A stretch of 64,000 bases of DNA from positions 151,218,221-151,282,220 of the forward strand of contig OZ024930.1 of NCBI GenBank assembly GCA_964017235.1, in the 5' to 3' direction. This DNA comes from Sabellastarte sp. h YS-2021 (taxonomy: Eukaryota > Annelida > Polychaeta > Sabellida > Sabellidae). Both the position numbers and the translations under genes were made by a program. Positions 1 through 12,480 of the stretch are shown here, piece by piece (the first letter of the stretch is position 1; every line of letters starts with the position of its first letter). The notes under the pieces are model-generated. The model did not search any database, was not told the origin of the DNA, and saw only the letters and a list, made by a program, of their open reading frames with translations.

Positions 1-1450
1 AGATGGAGTGGAGAAAACCACCGAATTTTCTCTGCACCATTTTTCAAATAGGGCCCACTTTGACCTGTAGATGGTCCTTGTTGATGACCGCTGAGGGGCA
101 GCAATTCTCTCTGCCACCTCCACAGAGAAGCCTTGTTCTTGGAGTTGTCCACTCCTAGAGACCAGGCGTGGAGGTTCAGCTGTTGTGGAACACATAGTTG
201 TGGGACTGTTTGAGTAGGGTCGTTGACACTGGGAGTTGTAGTGGGATCTCTGTTGAGAGCTGCACTAGGTCCCAAAACCAGGGCATCCCTGGCCAGCCTG
301 GGGCTATTACGATGATCAGACAATAACATTGCCTGATCTTTTGGATCACCTTGTGAAGGAGCCGTAGGAGGGTACGCCTAGGCCGTGAGGTTGGTCTAGT
401 TTATGTTTAGAGCGTCTATGTCCCAGGCCCTTGGGTCTGGGATAGGAGACACGTACAGTGGGAGCTTGTGGTTCAGGTGAGTGGCAAATAAGTCTACATG
501 AGGTGTGAACCACTTCTGGCAGATCTGTTTGAACACCTGGGGGTGAAGAGACCATTCTGTTGACTGCACTTGGTTGGACCTGGACAGTAGGTCGGTAGGC
601 AGTAGGCCCCAGGTCGTGATCTTCCACAGGGGAGTGCACATCTCTACTGAGTGTGTTCCTCCTTGTTGTTGATGTAGGCTACCACTGTTGAGTTGTACAT
701 CGCAACTAACACTGTTTGATTCTGGCACTGGTCCTTGAAGTCTCGAAGGGCCAGGGAGACCGCCTTCAATTCTAGGACATATATGTGTAGCCTTTTTTCC
801 CGATCTGACCACAGACCCTTTGTGGAATTTTTGGTCTAAGTGAGCGCCCCAACCTTCGTGTGAGGTGTCGGTAAAGAGTTGGATACTGTGGTGTTTGGGA
901 TGAAGGTCTGCACCTTTCATCACGTTTGAGGGATTTTGCCACCAATCTAGATGGGCTGCAATGGCTTCTGTCCAAGGAAGGAGGTTGTCCAGCGACTGAG
1001 GATATCTCTAGTGCTCCTTGAGATGAAAATGAAAGGGCCTCCTGTGAAGGCGTCCCTCCGGGACCATTTCTCCGTTGAGACTAGCAACCCAATTAGAGAC
1101 ATCAAACATCTTGCAGTCAAAACACGTTTTGACTCGAGTAGTAGGATCAAATCCTGAAGTTTGAGCCATCTCTCTTGAGTGGGTTTTACAAGGGCTGAAT
1201 CTAGGTGGTATTCGTAGCCCATGAACGAAAAACACCTGAGTAGGTTTCAGTTCTGATTTTTCCTGATTTATTATCCACCCCAAGGACTGAGTTAGGTCTA
1301 CCACTGCCTATGTGTTCACTTGGGCTTCCTCCTGAGACTGGGACCTGATCAGCCAGTCGTCCAGGTATTGGTGAATTCTGAGTCCTCTTGAGAGGGCCAT
1401 TGACTTGGTCTTTAAAGGGCCTTGTATTCTGACCGGGTCAGGAGTCTGAC
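1..1450 (-). pseudogene. DIRS-like retrotransposon relic (RT, RNase H, start of recombinase)
   Basis: Broken pieces of a DIRS-type polyprotein read on the minus strand. From high to low coordinates they are: an RT block with the YLDDW catalytic motif near 1345-1360; the RT thumb region (a QERW block and MSLIGLL) at 950-1220; an RNase H start (LFTDTSHEGWGAHL) near 850-900; the segment VDLFATHLNHKLPLYVSPIPDP near 430-500, which follows RNase H in DIRS elements; and the beginning of a recombinase frame (EQGFSVEVAERIAAPQ) near 70-150. At least three frame changes separate the pieces. Upstream of YLDDW a deletion joins the middle of RT (KALPF region) directly to the residues before the catalytic loop. 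The copy runs off the left edge of the window. It is older and more diverged than the other two DIRS copies here and cannot be autonomous. Confidence 0.85.
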
Positions 1451-2379
1451 TGGACTTGGATTAAAAAGAATGACAGGATTTGTTTGCCAGTCTAATCTGA
1501 AAGAACGGAGAACTCCTACTGGTGGACTGAGTGAGGCTGGAGGAGTCATTGGGGGGAAGGGTTTTTATGCCCTCGTCCCCTGGAGTGGGTCAAAAGACAT
1601 TGGAGCCTCGGCTACTCGATTTCCCCCTACCTGGGGAAAACGATGGATACTGCTAGGGATGGAATGACCCCCATTGGGGTGGTTCCTGTAGGAGCCTCTA
1701 GATGTGGGGAATTGGAAAGGGTTGATTAACAGGGCCTAAACCCTAAGTGTTATTACAGGTGCCTTGATGAGGAACTCCTGTCCCTCCTAAAGTAGTTGTG
1801 AATGGGGAACTTTAAGATCTAAAGATCCAGTATCTCACCTGAATTCACCATACCCCTTCTGACTACTTATATGCACCATGGAATTGAGTTTGACCTGTCT
1901 GGTAGTAGCCTTGCTACTGTCTTAACATATATATATATAACCAGGTTGTATTCAGAAAAAAACCTAGTGAAGAGCAGCCTGAAGCTCAACTCTTGCTGAA
2001 CAGAAGGGGAGGAGGGGCTTACCCAAGGAGGCCCCTAAGGAGATACAAATTTGAAAACTTGTTCCATTTTAAGGGAAATTAAACTGCCCAAGTTCCTGTT
2101 GGCCTAGTAAATCATTCAGAGTCCAGACTGTGGAGGATCTAGGCATAAATTCCCTGGGGGCAGGGAGGTTCAAAAAAAAAACTGCCTAAGTTTCAATGTC
2201 CTCAAAAATTGGTTAGGGTGAAGTCAGGCAACCTACTTCCCTAAAATATAGAGCCAGGACTGAATGAAGGACCTTGTTTAGAAGGCCTCTTGGGCTTGAG
2301 GACTTGGACTTTTTGAACTTGGACCCAAGCCTCCAATAGGTGATATCTACTGCCAGGCTGGTGAACTATTACTCCAAGT

Positions 2380-2412
<33 letters not shown>

Positions 2413-3029
2413 AGGATTGTTAGTGTTCTGATCTGGAATCAACATCCGAACATCAGAGTAGATGATCCGATCATCCGAGGATCAGATCTACATACAATCC
2501 ACCAAGCATTAGATTTCAGATGATCCGAGAGATGCAATGAAAACCGAGTATCAAATCATACTTGGTTGAATAGAAGTTGAGAATACTGCATCCGATTCTC
2601 GGATGCATTAAAAATCTCGGATGAACTAAGATCTTATCTGAATTTAAGCAGGGATCTGATCCACCCTGGAGAAAGAAGTTGGATATTATAATTTCTATGT
2701 AAGCTTTCCTTAAGGTAAGCTTCCAAGGAAGCTTTGCCTTTCCTTCTTCGAAGGAACTACACAACTAGATTTACGTAAGTAAATCAACTGTGACACAAGG
2801 TCACCTGCCCCACCCGCCTCACTGCAGGTAGGGCTAGTTGTGAGATAATGAAAGCAGAAATTACACAGAATTTTATTAAATAACATAGAATCTAAAAAAA
2901 AAAAGTAATTATAATTTAAAACTGGATGAATTAAAATATAATTAAAATAATGGGTAACCAAGGTTACCTTATAGCCTAAAGAGGCACGTAATGTCTAGAC
3001 GATTAATGAAGAATTCTATTCCTGTTTAT
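1451..3029. other. No gene seen; poly-T/TG tract and small inverted motifs
   Basis: I see no convincing coding exon. It may include decayed 5' DNA of the DIRS relic to its left. A run of about 24 T followed by TG repeats lies at 2379-2412. At 2430-2660 the motif ATCCGA and its complement TCGGAT recur many times, so this stretch may be a small fold-back repeat, but I found no clear ends or target-site duplication. Confidence 0.4.
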
Positions 3030-3810
3030 TTAAGTATTAACCTTATAAATGGTCAATAATACAGGGAAGAAGGGATAAAATATATTATTTTATTTTATTT
3101 ATATTTATAAACGTACTGTAAGAAACCCGCGTCTCTCAGCACATGCGGTCTAGACGTGACGTCATCACAGGGGTTTCCCCGAGGATTCCCCCAGTTAGAA
3201 TCGTGCTTTATATCATATTTTAACCCTTAAAATGGACCAATAGAGTAAAAGAACGGGTGTAAACCCTTGCAAAATCTATTTAATTTGATTTCAACAGGCA
3301 TATATTCCTGTATAAAAACTACCAACGCGAGACGCGCATTACAAGAAAATGCTGTCTCGACAATAAAACGGAAGTTGTTTCCGGAGATTTTACTCGGCCA
3401 GGACTCGTTTGTGTTACATTTATACACTTTTAAACCCTAAAAGGGGTCCAATAATGAAGCAGATAGGGCTTAAATATTTTGTTTTATTTTATTTTACTGA
3501 CAGGCATATATAAATATCCTGTATTAGAAACCCCATAAACGAGTCGCCATTGCTTTACGTGAATCCGGAAGTGGACTTCAGTTGTAAAATATAGTAAAGA
3601 TACTTATCTGAACTATGAAAAGGCATCGAATTGTGATTCTATGCAATAAAATAAAGAAACTGGTGTAGTTTCCATATCCAACAATAAGTATATCCTTGTA
3701 AAAATGAAATAATATTCCTTGCAAAATAAAGCATTGCTAATTCGCGTGGCCAACAAGAAAGTAGGGCGAGAGGTCAGAGGTTATCACGTGACGACAACTA
3801 GCAGTGTATC
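3030..3810. repeat. Diverged tandem units of about 200 bp
   Basis: Three to four poorly conserved units share the order: 'aaacccttaaa-ggnccaataa', an A/T-rich run with TTTATTTTATTT, 'caggcatatat-cctgtataaaa' and then a CpG-containing block with 'gaaacccc/cgcg'. Copies start near 3030, 3225 and 3430, with a weaker one near 3640. Function unknown. The similarity is by eye only. Confidence 0.4.
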
Positions 3811-4637
3811 CGGTGGCTAACAAGAACTGTCTTTTTTTCTAAGACGTTGGCCCCGGGTGTGGCAACCCGAGAACAGCATTAAGTCCCACATGGTAAGCTA
3901 TTGTAGCGTAATAAAATTGTTTTTAATTAAATCTTACAGTTCAAACATACACATAAAGAATAAAAACATCAAATAAAGCAGTTAACAAATGGTTATAAAT
4001 CATTTCTTTTGTTCCATATGACGATGCAAAATATGTCTAAGTAAGAAAAATAATACTTAAAAAAGTTGCATTCCACCATTAGACAAGTTGCAGTTGAAGA
4101 TAAAGCACAACATCATGTGTGGAATGTGACTTAGAAACATGCAACGTAAGTTATCATAACCTTGATATCTTAGCAATCATATTATGTACATACACCATAG
4201 ATACACAAGCTTAAAAGTTTAACAAAAGCACATAGAAAACTAAACAATGGGCAACAGAATAGGCAGTATCCAGATAAAAGAAAAAACAAACATAACTTAA
4301 TTTTGTATTTTGAACTCTTTTACCCTATTTCTTAGGCACCTGCTTAATTCTGATGATTATATTCTCATTCTGCTGTTTTTAGAACACCGTTTTAGCTTAA
4401 ACTTTTTCAAAGGTAAAATCACATGCGCATGGTTAAAGTCATTAAAACAGGATATACGTCTTAGTGAACAAGTCACAACTGGGAGATACATGATTTATTT
4501 CTATTTGTGAGAGACCACCACCCTATTATATAAATGAACAAAATGCAAATGCCCCCTCCAACCCCCCAATAATTGAAAAAAATCTGTGCGTTGTGGACTG
4601 TACAGCATCCACAAATGTAGAAGTTTAAAGAACAGAA
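3811..4637. other. No gene seen
   Basis: AT-rich DNA with short open frames only and no recognisable domain. No strong repeat match elsewhere in the window was noticed. Confidence 0.4.
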
Positions 4638-4790
4638 AATAGCCAGCCCTGACAGGCCAGAACCCAAGTCCGCAGGTACAACTAAATGGGCAACAACATT
4701 GAGATTTGGGAAAATCTTAGGAACAACTTCAGTTGTAAGAAGTATACAGAATTCATGTTGTCAGATGTAAAATTCAGAGGCCATGATTTC
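4638..4790. repeat. Dispersed repeat D, copy 1
   Basis: The stretch starting 'aaaatagccagccctgacagg' and including 'ggtacaactaa-tgggcaacaacatt' and 'aacaacttcagttgtaagaag' recurs in the same orientation at 44617-44760, inside host intron 1. It contains the palindromic motif AACTTCAGTTGTAAG. Family unknown. Confidence 0.7.
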
Positions 4791-4899
4791 TTAAAAGTTG
4801 TTTTATATTTTGAAGCCCTAGAACCAACTAGAGATTGCGTTTCAACGCAGTGTATCCCCGGACGGGACATGGTTGAAGCGTGACATACAGAGTATTATG

Positions 4900-5330
4900 T
4901 TAAATCTGACCCCCACCAAAAGATTCGGGGCACATGATTTCCTATTAGTTGTCTTCACATTGAAAACCTCTTACCATCCCAAACTTCTAGGACCAATAAT
5001 AAGCGAGTTATAAGCTCTTTTAGGTTTGACTATCCTTGTTTGACATTGAAGGACAGGTCCAAGGTCAAATCTGACCACACCAAAAGATTCCCAGCCCATG
5101 ATCTCCTATAGGTTGGTTTACCATCCCAAACCTGTACGACCAATAATAAGCGAGTTACAAGCACTTTCAAGTTTGGCTCTCCTCGCTTGGCTCTCCTGGT
5201 TGGACCTTGAAGGAGGGGTCCAAGGTCAAATCTGACCACATCAAAAGATTCCCAGCCCATGATTTCCTATAGGTTGGCTTGATATACCAAGCCTCTAGGA
5301 CCAATAAGGGAGATATAAGCACTTTTCATG
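4900..5330. repeat. 147-bp-type tandem units (set 1)
   Basis: About 2.5 units of a repeat with landmarks 'gaccttgaaggaggggtcc', 'aaggtcaaatc-gaccacacc', 'gattcccagcccatgatttcc', 'aggaccaataataagcgag' and 'ttataagcactttt'. The spacing is about 145-165 bp. The same unit recurs at 6310-7490 and 49830-50640, where it forms the front part of composite element B. Confidence 0.8.
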
Positions 5331-5760
5331 ACTGACAAAGAAACGCCCGTGGCGGCCATCTTGTTTTTCAAAATGAGGCCAAAAATATTCCCAGTCAAGA
5401 TTTTGTAATGGGAACATATCCTGCAAATTTAAGATCTCTACCTATAAAACTCTTTGCTCCAGAGGGCCAACAAAAGTCCTTGCTGAAAGTCGAAAAAACT
5501 CCCATGGCGGCCATCTTATTTTTTAAAATGAGGCCAAAAATTTTCCCAGGCAAGATTTTATGGTTATGCATATATCCTGTAAATTTGAGAAGGGTAGCTA
5601 TAATATTTTTTTCATTAAGTGTGAAAATATCTCCAAAAAAGCCAAAAATGGCCTCAGTGAGGTACTTTGGCAGTCTGTGGATGACCTTCAATGAAGAGCT
5701 TCAAGGTCAAATTTCTGCATGCTTACAGAGGACATATATATGTATTATTAATACCAGCCA
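5331..5760. repeat. Repeat C (two diverged tandem units)
   Basis: Two units of about 165 bp carry 'gtggcggccatcttgtttttcaa', 'atgaggccaaaaatattccca' and 'atatcctg-aaatttgagaag'. A closely related unit lies at 41638-41810 and a more distant set at 13390-13820. No coding function is supported. Confidence 0.7.
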
Positions 5761-5805
5761 TAGGATGATCTAACTTTCTGTATATGAGAACTGGACCAAA
5801 ATGTG

Positions 5806-6290
5806 AAACAAGAGGAGAGTGCCCGTGAACGGGCACTGTGTCAGCTGACTGAATGTTTTTGATTTATGATGGTGATAATGAGAGGAAAGCATAATTATCA
5901 GGGAAAGGGCTGTACAGAAATACAGTAAATGGTAACTGAACAGCATGTTCCAAAGATATTCCGAAGCTGACAGAAGAAAAGGACAAAAAAGTTGTGCCCT
6001 GCAAATTGTATTATGAAATAAAGTAACAAGGTAATTGTTAAATGTAACAAGAGGAGAGTGCCCGTGAACAGGCACTGTGTCAGCTGACTGAATGTTTTTG
6101 ATTTGTGATGGTGATAATGAGAGGAAAGCATAATTATCAGGGAAAGGGCTGTACAGAAATACAGTAAATGGTAACTGAACAGCATGTTCGAAAGATATTT
6201 CGAAGCTGACAGAAGAAAAGGACAAAAAAGTTGTGCCCTGCAAATGGTATTATGAAATAAAGTAACAAGGTAATTGTTTAAGGGTAAAAA
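5806..6290. repeat. Tandem duplication of the element B head (2 x about 241 bp)
   Basis: Two near-identical copies (starting 5806 and 6047) carry the hairpin GTGCCCGTGAACGGGCAC, GTCAGCTGAC, 'gataatgagaggaaagcataat' and 'gttgtgccctgcaaatggt'. The second element (49563-49780) has only one head, which lacks a short internal piece. Diverged heads also occur at 24013 and 46078. The open frames across it are chance frames in a repeat. Confidence 0.85.
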
Positions 6291-6309
6291 GTAGGTTAAA
6301 AATATTTAA

Positions 6310-7490
6310 AGAAATACTATAAATGCAATATCCTCGTTCGACCATGAAGAAGGGGTCCAAAGGTCAAATCTGACCATACCAAAAGATTCCCAGCCAAAGA
6401 ATTTAGGATGGTTTACCATCCCAAACCTCTCGGACCAATAATAAGTGAGTCATAGGCACTTTTTAAGTTTGGCTATCCTTGTTTGACCTTGAAGGAGGGG
6501 ATCCAAGGTCAAATCCGACCACACAAAAAAATTCCCAGCCCATGATTTCCTGTAGCTTGTTTACCATCCCAAACTTGTAGGACCAATAATAAGCGAGTTC
6601 TAAGCAATTGTAAGTTTGGCTATCCTCAACTGCCCTTGAAGGAGGGGTCCCAGGTCAAAGAATCCCAGCCCATGATTTCCTATATGTTGGTTTACCATCC
6701 CAAACCTCCAAGACCAATAATACGCGAGTAAAAAGCACTTTAAGTTTGGCTATCTTCGTTTGACCTGGAAGGAGGGGTCTAAGGTCAAATCCGACCACAC
6801 CAAAAGATTCCCAGCCCATGATTTTCTATAGGTTGGTTTTCCATTCGAAACCTCTAGGACCAATAATAAGTGAGTTATAAGCACTTTTAAGTTTGGCTAT
6901 CCTCATTTGACCTTGAAGGAGGGGTCCATGGTGAAATCCGACTAAGGCTGTGACTTCGTTAGAAAAACGACACCGGATATTCGCCTCGAAAGAATCGATC
7001 CGAATTCGGGTAACCGTGTTTTAGTTCTCACCAAGTGGAAGTGACAGAGAAGCAAACATGGCGGATGATGTAAACAAAACGTTACAAAAAATAAGGTTAA
7101 ATATCTGTATAAATAAGGAAAATTACGTCAAAAACTAACAGTAATTAAAGAAATCTGACAGAATACTAAGGCTTAGCTGAATATTTCATTGATTTACGCT
7201 ATATTTAATATATTTTCGGTTACCCGCTTCGCCAGTTTGTAACCGGTTTCATAAGGAATTCGGACCGTTTTCGGGTAACCGGGTAACCTATCACAGCCTT
7301 AAATCCGACCACACCAAAAAATTCTCAGCTCATGATTTTCTATAGGTTGGTTTTCATTCCAACCTCTGGGACCAATAATAAGCAAGTTATAAGCACTTTT
7401 ATGTTTGGCTATCCTCATTTGACCTTGAAGGAGGGTTCCAAGGTCAAATCGGACCATATTAACAGATTCCCAGCCCATGATTTCCTACAG
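6310..7490. repeat. 147-bp-type tandem units of element B, copy 1
   Basis: About five units of the 'aggaccaataataagcgagttataagc' repeat, interrupted by a MITE at 6943-7301. One complete monomer counts to 147 bp. Each carries the half-site motif CAAGGTCA. The last unit passes into the 155-bp array at 'acaatgatttactcaacagtg'. Confidence 0.85.
6943..7301. mobile_element. hAT-like MITE, 359 bp, TSD AATCCGAC
   Basis: Terminal inverted repeats TAAGGCTGTGA / TCACAGCCTTA are flanked by an exact 8-bp duplication AATCCGAC (6935-6942 and 7302-7309). The interior has GGTAACCG-type motifs and no transposase. The paralogous position in element B copy 2 (50446-50453) carries a single AATCCGAC with uninterrupted repeat on both sides, an in-window empty site. 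The 8-bp duplication fits the hAT superfamily; the family name is not known. Confidence 0.92.
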
Positions 7491-10400
7491 GTTGGATACA
7501 ATGATTTACTCAACAGTGAGAACCTGAAAGAAGCTATTGCTCAGCTATCCCATGACATAGAGGTCTGCAATTTCACTATGTTATAGCTGACCAAAACGTC
7601 TGTGAATAACATATTTAACAAAATACTCTAAATGTAATAATTTTCAAGTTACAACTGATTTACTCAAGAGTGAGAACCTCAAAGTAACTATTACTCAGCT
7701 ATGCAATGAACTACATGTCTGAATTTTTGCTCTGTTATAGCTGACCTAAAAGTAGCTGAACAACATATTTAAGCAAAATACTGTAAATGCAATAGTTTTC
7801 AAGTTACAACTGATCTACTCAATAGTGAGAACCAGAAAATAGCTATTGCTCCGCTATGCCATGAGCTATAGGTCTGTAATTTCACTATGTTATAGCTAAC
7901 CCAAAAGTAGGTGAACAATATATTTTAACAAAATACTCCAAATGCAATATTTTTCAAGTTATAGCTGATTTACTCAACAGTCAGTGCCTGAGAATAGCTA
8001 TTGCTCAGTTGTGCCATGAGCTACAGGTCTGTAATTTCACTATGTTATAGCTGACCCAAAAGTAGCTGAATAACATATTTGCACAAATTTCTGTAAAGGC
8101 AATAGTTTTCCAATTACAACTGATTTACTCAACAGTGAGAACTTCAAAGTAGCTATTACTCAGCTATGCAATGAGCCACAGGTCTGGAACTTCACTATGT
8201 TATAGCTGACCCCAAAATAGGTGAATAACATATTGCAACAAAATACTCTAAATGCAATAGTTTTCAAGTTATAAGTGATTTACTCAACAGTGATAACCTA
8301 AAAGTAGCTATTACTCAGCTATGCCATGAGCTACAGGTCTGAAATTTTACTATGTTATAGCTGACCCAAAAGTAGCTGAATAACATATTTATACTAAATT
8401 CTCTAAATGCAATAGTTTTCAAATTACAAGTGATTTACTCAACATTGAGAACTTCAAAGTAGCTATTACTCAGCTATGCAATGAGTCACAGGTCTGGAAC
8501 TTCACTATGTTATAGCTGACCCCAAAATAGGTGAATAACATATTGAAACAAAATACTCTAAATGCAATAATTTCCAAGTTATAAGTGATTTACTCAACAG
8601 TGATAACCTAAAAGCAGCTATTACTCAGCTATGCCATGAGCTACAGGTCTGAAATTTTACTATGTTATAGCTGACCCAAAAGTAGGTGAACAACATATTT
8701 AAGCAAAATACTCTAAATGCAATAGTTTCCAAGTTACAACTGATTTACTCAATAGTGATGACCTAAAAGTAGCTATTACTCAGCTATGCCATGAGCTACA
8801 GGTCTGAAATTTTACTATGTTATAGTTGACCCAAATGTAGCTGAATAACATATTTATACTAAATTCTCTAAATGCAATAGTTTTGCAATTACAACTGATT
8901 TACTCAATAGTGAGAACCTCAAAGTAGTTATTACTCAGCTATGCAATGAGCTACAGGTCTGAAATTTCACTATGTTATAGCTGACCCAAAAGTAGGTGAA
9001 CAACATATTTAAGCAAAATACTGTAAATGCAATAGTTTTCAAGTTACAACTGATTTACTCAATAGTGATGACCTAAAAGTAGCTATTACTCAGCTATGCC
9101 ATGAGCTACAGGTCTGAAATTTTACTATGTTATAGCTGACCCAAAAGTAGCTGAATAACATATTTATACTAAATTCTCTAAATGCAATAGTTTTCAAATT
9201 ACAAGTGATTTACTCAACATTGAGAACTTCAAAGTAGCTATTACTCAGCTATGCAATGAGTCACAGGTCTGGAACTTCACTATGTTATAGCTGACCCCAA
9301 AATAGGTGAATAACATATTGAAACAAAATACTCTAAATGCAATAATTTCCAAGTTATAAGTGATTTACTCAACAGTGATAACCTAAAAGTAGCTATTACT
9401 CAGCTATGCCATGAGCTACAGGTCTGAAATTTTACTATGTTATAGCTGACCCAAAAGTAGGTGAACAACATATTTAAGCAAAATACTCTAAATGCAATAG
9501 TTTTCAAGTTACAACTGATTTACTCAATAGTGATGACCTAAAAGTAGCTATTACTCAGCTATGCCATGAGCTACAGGTCTGAAATTTTACTATGTTATAG
9601 TTGACCCAAATGTAGCTGAATAACATATTTATACTAAATTCTCTAAATGCAATAGTTTTCCAATTACAACTGATTTACTCAATAGTGAGAACCTCAAAGT
9701 AGTTATTACTCAGCTATGCAATGAGCTACAGGTCTGAAATTTCACTATGTTATAGCTGACCCAAAAGTAGGTGAACAACATATTTAAGCAAAATACTGTA
9801 AATGCAATAGTTTTCAAGTTACAACTGATTTACTCAATAGTGATGACCTAAAAGTAGTTATTACTCAGCTATGCCATGAGCTACAGGTCTGAAATTTTAC
9901 TATGTTATAGCTGACCCAAAAGTAGGTGAACAACATATTTAAGCAAAATACTGTAAATGCAATAGTTTTCAAGTTACAACTGATTTACTCAATAGTGATG
10001 ACCTAAAAGTAGCTATTACTCAGCTATGCCATGAGCTACAGGTATGAAATTTTACTATGTTATAGCTGACCCAAAAGTAGCTGAATAACATATTTATACG
10101 AAATTCTCTAAATGCAATAGTTTTCCAATTACAACTGATTTACTCAATAGTGAGAACTTCAAAGTAGCTATTACTCAGCTATGCAATGAGCCTCAGATCT
10201 GAAACTTCACTATGTTATAGCTGATCCCAAAATTATGTGAATAACATATTGAAACAAAATACTCTAAATGCAATAATTTCCAAGTTATAAGTGATTTACT
10301 CAACAGTGATAACCTAAAAGTAGCTATTACTCAGCTATGCCATGAGCTACAGGTCTGAAATTTTACTATGTTATAGTTGACCCAAATGTAGGTGAACAAC

Positions 10401-12480
10401 ATATTTAAGCAAAATACTCTAAATGCAATAGTTTTCAAGTTACAACTGATTTACTCAATAGTGATGACCTAAAAGTAGCTATTACTCAGCTATGCCATGA
10501 GCTACAGGTCTGAAATTTTACTATGTTATAGTTGACCCAAATGTAGCTGAATAACATATTTATACTAAATTCTCTAAATGCAATAGTTTTGCAATTACAA
10601 CTGATTTACTCAATAGTGAGAACCTCAAAGTAGTTATTACTCAGCTATGCAATGAGCTACAGGTCTGAAATTTCACTATGTTATAGCTGACCCAAAAGTA
10701 GGTGAACAACATATTTAAGCAAAATACTGTAAATGCAATAGTTTTCAAGTTACAACTGATTTACTCAATAGTGATGACCTAAAAGTAGCTATTACTCAGC
10801 TATGCCATGAGCTACAGGTCTGAAATTTTACTATGTTATAGCTGACCCAAAAGTAGGTGAACAACATATTTAAGCAAAATATTGTAAATGCAATAGTTTT
10901 CAAGTTACAACTGATTTACTCAATAGTGATGACCTAAAAGTAGCTATTACTCAGCTATGCCATGAGCTACAGGTCTGAAATTTTACTATGTTATAGCTGA
11001 CCCAAAAGTAGCTGAATAACATATTTATACGAAATTCTCTAAATGCAATAGTTTTCCAATTACAACTGATTTACTCAATAGTGACAACTTCAAAGTAGCT
11101 ATTACTCAGCTATGCAATGAGCCACAGATCTGAAACTTCACTATGTTTTAGCTGATCCCAAAATAGGTGAATAACATATTGAAACAAAATACTCTAAATG
11201 CAATAGTTTCCAAGTTATAAGCCATTTACTCAACAGTGATAACCTAAAAGTAGCTATTACTCAGCTATGCCATGAGCTACAGGTCTGAAATTTTACTATG
11301 TTATAGCTGACCCAAAAGTAGCTGAATAACATATTTATACTAAATTCTCTAAATGCAATAGTTTTGCAATTACAACTGATTTACTCAATAGTGAGAACCT
11401 CAAAGTAGTTATTACTCAGCTATGCAATGAGCTACAGGTCTGAAATTTCACTATGTTATAGCTGACCCAAAAGTAGGTGAACAACATATTTAAGCAAAAT
11501 ACTGTAAATGCAATAGTTTTCAAGTTACAACTGATTTACTCAATAGTGATGACCTAAAAGTAGCTATTACTCAGCTATGCCATGAGCTACAGGTCTGAAA
11601 TTTTACTATGTTATAGCTGACCCAAAAGTAGGTAAACAACATATTTAAGCAAAATATTGTAAATGCAATAGTTTTCAAGTTACAACTGATTTACTCAATA
11701 GTGATGACCTAAAAGTAGCTATTACTCAGCTATGCCATGAGCTACAGGTCTGAAATTTTACTATGTTATAGCTGACCCAAAAGTAGCTGAATAACATATT
11801 TATACGAAATTCTCTAAATGCAATAGTTTTCCAATTACAACTGATTTACTCAATAGTGAGAACTTCAAAGTAGCTATTACTCAGCTATGCAATGAGCCAC
11901 AGATCTGAAACTTCACTATGTTTTAGCTGATCCCAAAATAGGTGAATAACATATTGAAACAAAATACTCTAAATGCAATAGTTTCCAAGTTATAAGCCAT
12001 TTACTCAACAGTGATAACCTAAAAGTAGCTATTACTCAGCTATGCCATGAGCTACAGGTCTGAAATTTTACTATGTTATAGCTGACCCAAAAGTAGCTGA
12101 ATAACATATTTATACGAAATTCTCTAAATGCAATAGTTTTGAAGTTATAAGCGATTTACTCAACAGTGATAACGTAAAAGTAGCTATTACTCAGCTATGC
12201 CATGAGCTACAGGTCTAAAATTTTACTATGTTATAGCTGACCCAAAAGTAGCTGAATAACATATTTATACGAAATTCTCTAAATGCAATAGTTTTTAAGT
12301 TACAAGTGATTCTACTCATGATGGAAGTTACTGAAAAGCCCAAAAGTAGCTATTACTCACTTAGCTATTGAGACAGGCACCCAACTTACTCACCATATTG
12401 TAGCTATGAAAAAAGTAGCTGAATAACATATTTTAACAAAATGCTCTAGATGCAACAGTTTTCAAGTTATAAATGATTTT
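7491..12480. repeat. 155-bp satellite array, about 31 monomers, with higher-order structure
   Basis: Successive copies of 'gatttactcaa' lie exactly 155 bp apart (for example 8742, 8897, 9052, 9207). Monomer landmarks are 'tagctattactcagctatgc', 'atgagctacaggtctgaaa', 'actatgttatagctgaccca' and 'aatgcaatagttttcaagtt'. Variant monomers recur in fixed order: the 'cctcaaagtagttatta' variant appears near 8920, 9692, 10623 and 11399, which is 5, 6 and 5 monomers apart. A related array of about 14 monomers is at 50640-52820, and relatives with about 142-bp spacing lie at 32524-38600. The last units (12300-12480) are diverged. Confidence 0.95.

Noticed and set aside
5770..6243. 157-codon minus-strand frame and neighbours with FCPFLLSAS words
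   Set aside because: It crosses the duplicated head of element B and repeats itself with the duplication; the same happens at 49397-49765. No sign of a gene.
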